This document shows, one piece after another, positions 31,080 to 33,622 of a stretch of DNA of 33,622 bases; the first letter of the stretch is position 1, and every line of letters begins with the position of its first letter. The position numbers and the translations under genes are program-made. Origin of the DNA: Flavobacteriales bacterium (lineage in GTDB: Bacteria; Bacteroidota; Bacteroidia; Flavobacteriales; Flavobacteriaceae); contig JAMOVT010000077.1 in the NCBI GenBank assembly GCA_027061855.1, forward strand, positions 1 to 33,622, written 5' to 3'. Under the pieces are notes generated by a model. The model searched no databases. It worked only from the letters and a program-made list of their open reading frames with translations, and was not told the DNA's origin.

Positions 31080-33622
31080 ATGAAAAGAATTTTTATACTA
31101 AGCTTATTATTTACAGGTTTACAACTTTTTGGACAATATGAGACTTCACACTGGTTTTTCGGCACCCATGCCGGTTTGAACTTCCAATCGGGGGCTCCTG
31201 TTCCCGAAAGTGGTGGACAAATGAATACCGAAGAAGGATGTTCTTCCATATCGGATGCCTGTGGAAATTTATTGATGTATACAAATGGTGTTGAAATTTA
31301 TAATGCCAACCATCAGCTTATGCCAAATGGCAGTAATTTACACGGAAGTGATTCTTCCACCCAGTCCGGGATTATTGTTCCAAAGCCAGAAGATCCTAAT
31401 ATTTATTATGTCTTTACCGTTGATGCTAACTATAACGGAATTGAGGGAAGTAAAGGTTTGAAATACACGATTGTAGATATGAGTCTTGACGGAGGCTTAG
31501 GGGATGTACCACCGGATCCAAATCCTAATCCTTCGGGAATTACCTATAAAAACATTCCTTTGGTAGAACATTCTACTGAAAAAGTAACGGCAGTTGTGAG
31601 TTCCGACGGAAGTTCCATTTGGGTGCTTACCCTTTCCGCTACCCCAACCAATAATCAAATTCCCTATTCTACGGTTGGCAACTACGCAACTACTATCTAT
31701 GCTTTTAAAGTAACTGATTCAGGAATAGATAATACAGCCGTCCTTTCGAACTTAAATTTCAGTATTTACGGAGGCATCGGCTATATGAAAGCTTCTCCTG
31801 ACGGAACCCGGATTGCTATTGCAAATATGAATGACAGTACTGCCTATTTGTTGGATTTTGACAGCACCACCGGAAAAGCCTCTAATCCGGTTTCTTTATT
31901 TGACTATAGTGTAGCCCCCTATGGAGTTGAATTTTCGCCTGACAGCAGCAAATTATATATAGGAGACCGCGACGATCGGGTTTATCAAATAGATCTTATT
32001 AATAATAATGAAATAACTGTGCTGAGCCGGGAGCCCAATTACCGTTCTGCTTTACAACTAGGATTGGACGGGAAAATTTACCAGACTTATACTGTAGATT
32101 ACGGAATAGGGTCTCATTACCTCAGTGTCATTGAAAATCCGAATGAAGCGGGAACCGCGTGTAATTACAAGTACAAAGCTATCAACTTACCTAATAGCAT
32201 GACAGCTCGTCAAGGGCTGCCTCCTTTCATCCAATCCTATTTTCTGCAAATAGGCGGCTTAAAAAATTTAGCGGTTGAAATAGACCAGAATTTGGAAATC
32301 AACTCCAATCGCCCTTTTACATTAATCGATTGGGATTTTGGAGATGGAAACACGGCTGTTACTTATCCCGATAATCCTCCTGAAAACACACATTCTGCGA
32401 TTCAACATACTTTTACGGATCCGGGGACTTATACGGTAACCGCTACGATTCATCTTACACAAGGTTGTGATGTAAATGCTTCCATGGAAGTAACGATTTA
32501 TCCTAATCCAAACATTTCTTTACATATGCCAAATAATACAATGGAATTCTGTGATGAAAACAAAAATGGAAAAGTAACACTAAACCTCCATGATTTGGAT
32601 GCTGATATTATCAATAACCAGACTGCACCCGGCACACATATTGTTCGCTACTACCCCAGCCTTCAAGATGCGGAAAATGAAACAAACGAACTTTCCGATC
32701 CTTATACCAACACTACCCCTTATAATGAAGAAGTTTTTGTACGGGTGGACAATTTAAATACTTTGGGAAAAGCGATCGACGTCATACATATACTCGTGCA
32801 CCCTTTACCCGAAGTTATTCCCCTTTCCCCCTATGGAATTTGTGATACTGACACCGATGGTTATACAACTTTCAATTTGGAGACAAAAAAAGAAAATATT
32901 CTAAATGGCCGGAATCCCGATGAGTTTGAAATTAAATTTTATCCTACTCTATCTGATGCAGAAAATGACACAAACGAAATTACAAGTGAATATATTAATA
33001 CCAATGCGTTTACAGATCAAATCATTTATAAAATAACTAATGTCGAAAATTCTTGCACAAATTATGGTGAGTTGACTTTAGAGGTATATCCTCAAATAGA
33101 AATCCAAATGCCCGATGAATTTATCTTATGTCGAGACAGCTCCGTCAGTATTGAAGCGCCTGCGGGTTTTACGACTTATGAGTGGTCAGATGGTCAAACA
33201 GGAAGAATTATTAATGTGGACAAAGAAACGAAATTGACTTTGACCGTAACCAACAATCAAGGATGCTCGGAGTCAAAAATGATTAAAATCATCGAATCGG
33301 CTCCCGCAGATGAAGTGAGTGTTGAAGTACATGATTTTCAAGAAAATAATTATATAGTGATAAATGCAAAAGGCATAGGTAAATATGAATATTCCATTGA
33401 TAATATTAATTTTCAAGAAGACAAGCTAATAGAAAAATTGGAAGCTGGTTCATATACCGTATATGTGAGAGACAAAAACGGCTGTGGGATGGTGACAAAA
33501 ACCTTTGATATTATTGATGCTCCACGGTTTTTTACTCCAAACGGCGACGGCTATAACGACTATTGGCAAGCCAATCATTTACAAGTGCTTCCGGGTTCCT
33601 ATATTCACATTTATGATCGATA
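31080..33622 (+). CDS. Secreted T9SS type B cargo protein with PKD and tandem repeat modules (3' end cut by window)
   Basis: An open frame from ATG 31080 to the right edge, 847 codons plus two bases. Order: signal peptide (MKRIFILSLLFTGLQLFG); a beta-propeller-like region (about 25-380; ASPDGTRIAIANM, FSPDSSKLYIGDRDD); a PKD domain (about 390-475; DWDFGDGN at 417-424, then GTYTVTATI); two tandem modules of 97 residues starting at Cys491 and Cys588; an SVSIEAPAGF...YEWSDGQ module at about 690-735; then FFTPNGDGYNDYW from residue 817, the start of the gliding-motility-associated C-terminal (type B T9SS) domain. The protein is exported by Sec, then T9SS, and should be attached or released at the cell surface. 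Target unknown; adhesin or matrix roles are typical. Confidence 0.9.
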   Translation, partial: MKRIFILSLLFTGLQLFGQYETSHWFFGTHAGLNFQSGAPVPESGGQMNTEEGCSSISDACGNLLMYTNGVEIYNANHQLMPNGSNLHGSDSSTQSGIIVPKPEDPNIYYVFTVDANYNGIEGSKGLKYTIVDMSLDGGLGDVPPDPNPNPSGITYKNIPLVEHSTEKVTAVVSSDGSSIWVLTLSATPTNNQIPYSTVGNYATTIYAFKVTDSGIDNTAVLSNLNFSIYGGIGYMKASPDGTRIAIANMNDSTAYLLDFDSTTGKASNPVSLFDYSVAPYGVEFSPDSSKLYIGDRDDRVYQIDLINNNEITVLSREPNYRSALQLGLDGKIYQTYTVDYGIGSHYLSVIENPNEAGTACNYKYKAINLPNSMTARQGLPPFIQSYFLQIGGLKNLAVEIDQNLEINSNRPFTLIDWDFGDGNTAVTYPDNPPENTHSAIQHTFTDPGTYTVTATIHLTQGCDVNASMEVTIYPNPNISLHMPNNTMEFCDENKNGKVTLNLHDLDADIINNQTAPGTHIVRYYPSLQDAENETNELSDPYTNTTPYNEEVFVRVDNLNTLGKAIDVIHILVHPLPEVIPLSPYGICDTDTDGYTTFNLETKKENILNGRNPDEFEIKFYPTLSDAENDTNEITSEYINTNAFTDQIIYKITNVENSCTNYGELTLEVYPQIEIQMPDEFILCRDSSVSIEAPAGFTTYEWSDGQTGRIINVDKETKLTLTVTNNQGCSESKMIKIIESAPADEVSVEVHDFQENNYIVINAKGIGKYEYSIDNINFQEDKLIEKLEAGSYTVYVRDKNGCGMVTKTFDIIDAPRFFTPNGDGYNDYWQANHLQVLPGSYIHIYDR

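Noticed and set aside
1-33622. CRISPR arrays, transposases, integrases, phage genes, toxin-antitoxin pairs and defence genes.
   Set aside because: None was seen; there are no repeated spacers or transposase or integrase motifs, and gene content is ordinary chromosomal.

Overview
The window is chromosomal DNA from a member of the Bacteroidota, most likely class Flavobacteriia. It is AT-rich and densely coded. Its promoters carry the Bacteroidota -7 element TAnnTTTG, several with a TTG about 19-21 bp upstream. It encodes lineage-typical proteins (DUF4286, DUF4290, a TIGR02757-type protein, a Porin_10-like barrel, a small PID-CTERM-like protein and a type IX secretion cargo). No phage, insertion sequence, CRISPR array or integrase was seen. 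The closest thing to a special system is the denitrification block at 9.2-15.0 kb.

Layout: (1) 1-1.7 kb: the start of a small membrane protein running off the left edge, a LuxC-like acyl-CoA reductase, and a divergent dicluster ferredoxin. (2) 1.8-6.4 kb: a lipoprotein M1 peptidase, rnpA and a YraN-like protein overlap on the + strand and converge on a putative porin. (3) 6.4-9.1 kb, minus strand: rplM-rpsI, then rpsB-tsf, with a strong rplM promoter and a hairpin leader in front of rpsB. (4) 9.2-15.0 kb, minus strand: a complete cytochrome c-dependent nitric oxide reductase cluster, norC-norB-norQ-norD-norE-norF, headed by an Rrf2 regulator with three cysteines. An 18/20 palindrome sits at the expected norC transcription start and a 12-bp perfect hairpin separates norCB from norQDEF. 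(5) 15.1-17.6 kb, minus strand: oxyR, dgt (stop and start abut) and a 55-residue membrane ORF. The minus-strand block thus runs oxyR-dgt-small ORF-rrf2-nor, putting peroxide sensing, dNTP hydrolysis and probable NO sensing and removal side by side. (6) 17.7-19.3 kb: prs and rplY with a strong terminator. (7) 19.4-22.8 kb: an M23 peptidase, a GH3-family enzyme, DUF4286 and a TIGR02757-type gene, packed with 9 bp or less between them. (8) 22.9-26.8 kb: DUF493, DUF4290, murA (active-site Cys replaced by Asp) and pgi. (9) 26.8-28.0 kb: a PID-CTERM-like mini-protein, a CAU-anticodon tRNA, methylmalonyl-CoA epimerase and divergent rbfA. (10) 28.0-33.6 kb: a LolC/FtsX-like permease with a TTG start, an ABC-2 type ATPase/permease pair, and a large secreted protein with a PKD domain, two tandem repeats and the start of a type B T9SS sorting domain, cut by the right edge.

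Most of the window is housekeeping. The parts worth follow-up are the nor regulatory architecture, the rpsB leader hairpin, the unannotated small ORFs at 15080-15247 and 1-125, the MurA variant, and uncharacterised genes locked into tight operons (GH3, DUF4290). Family names come from recognised sequence motifs; no database search was run.
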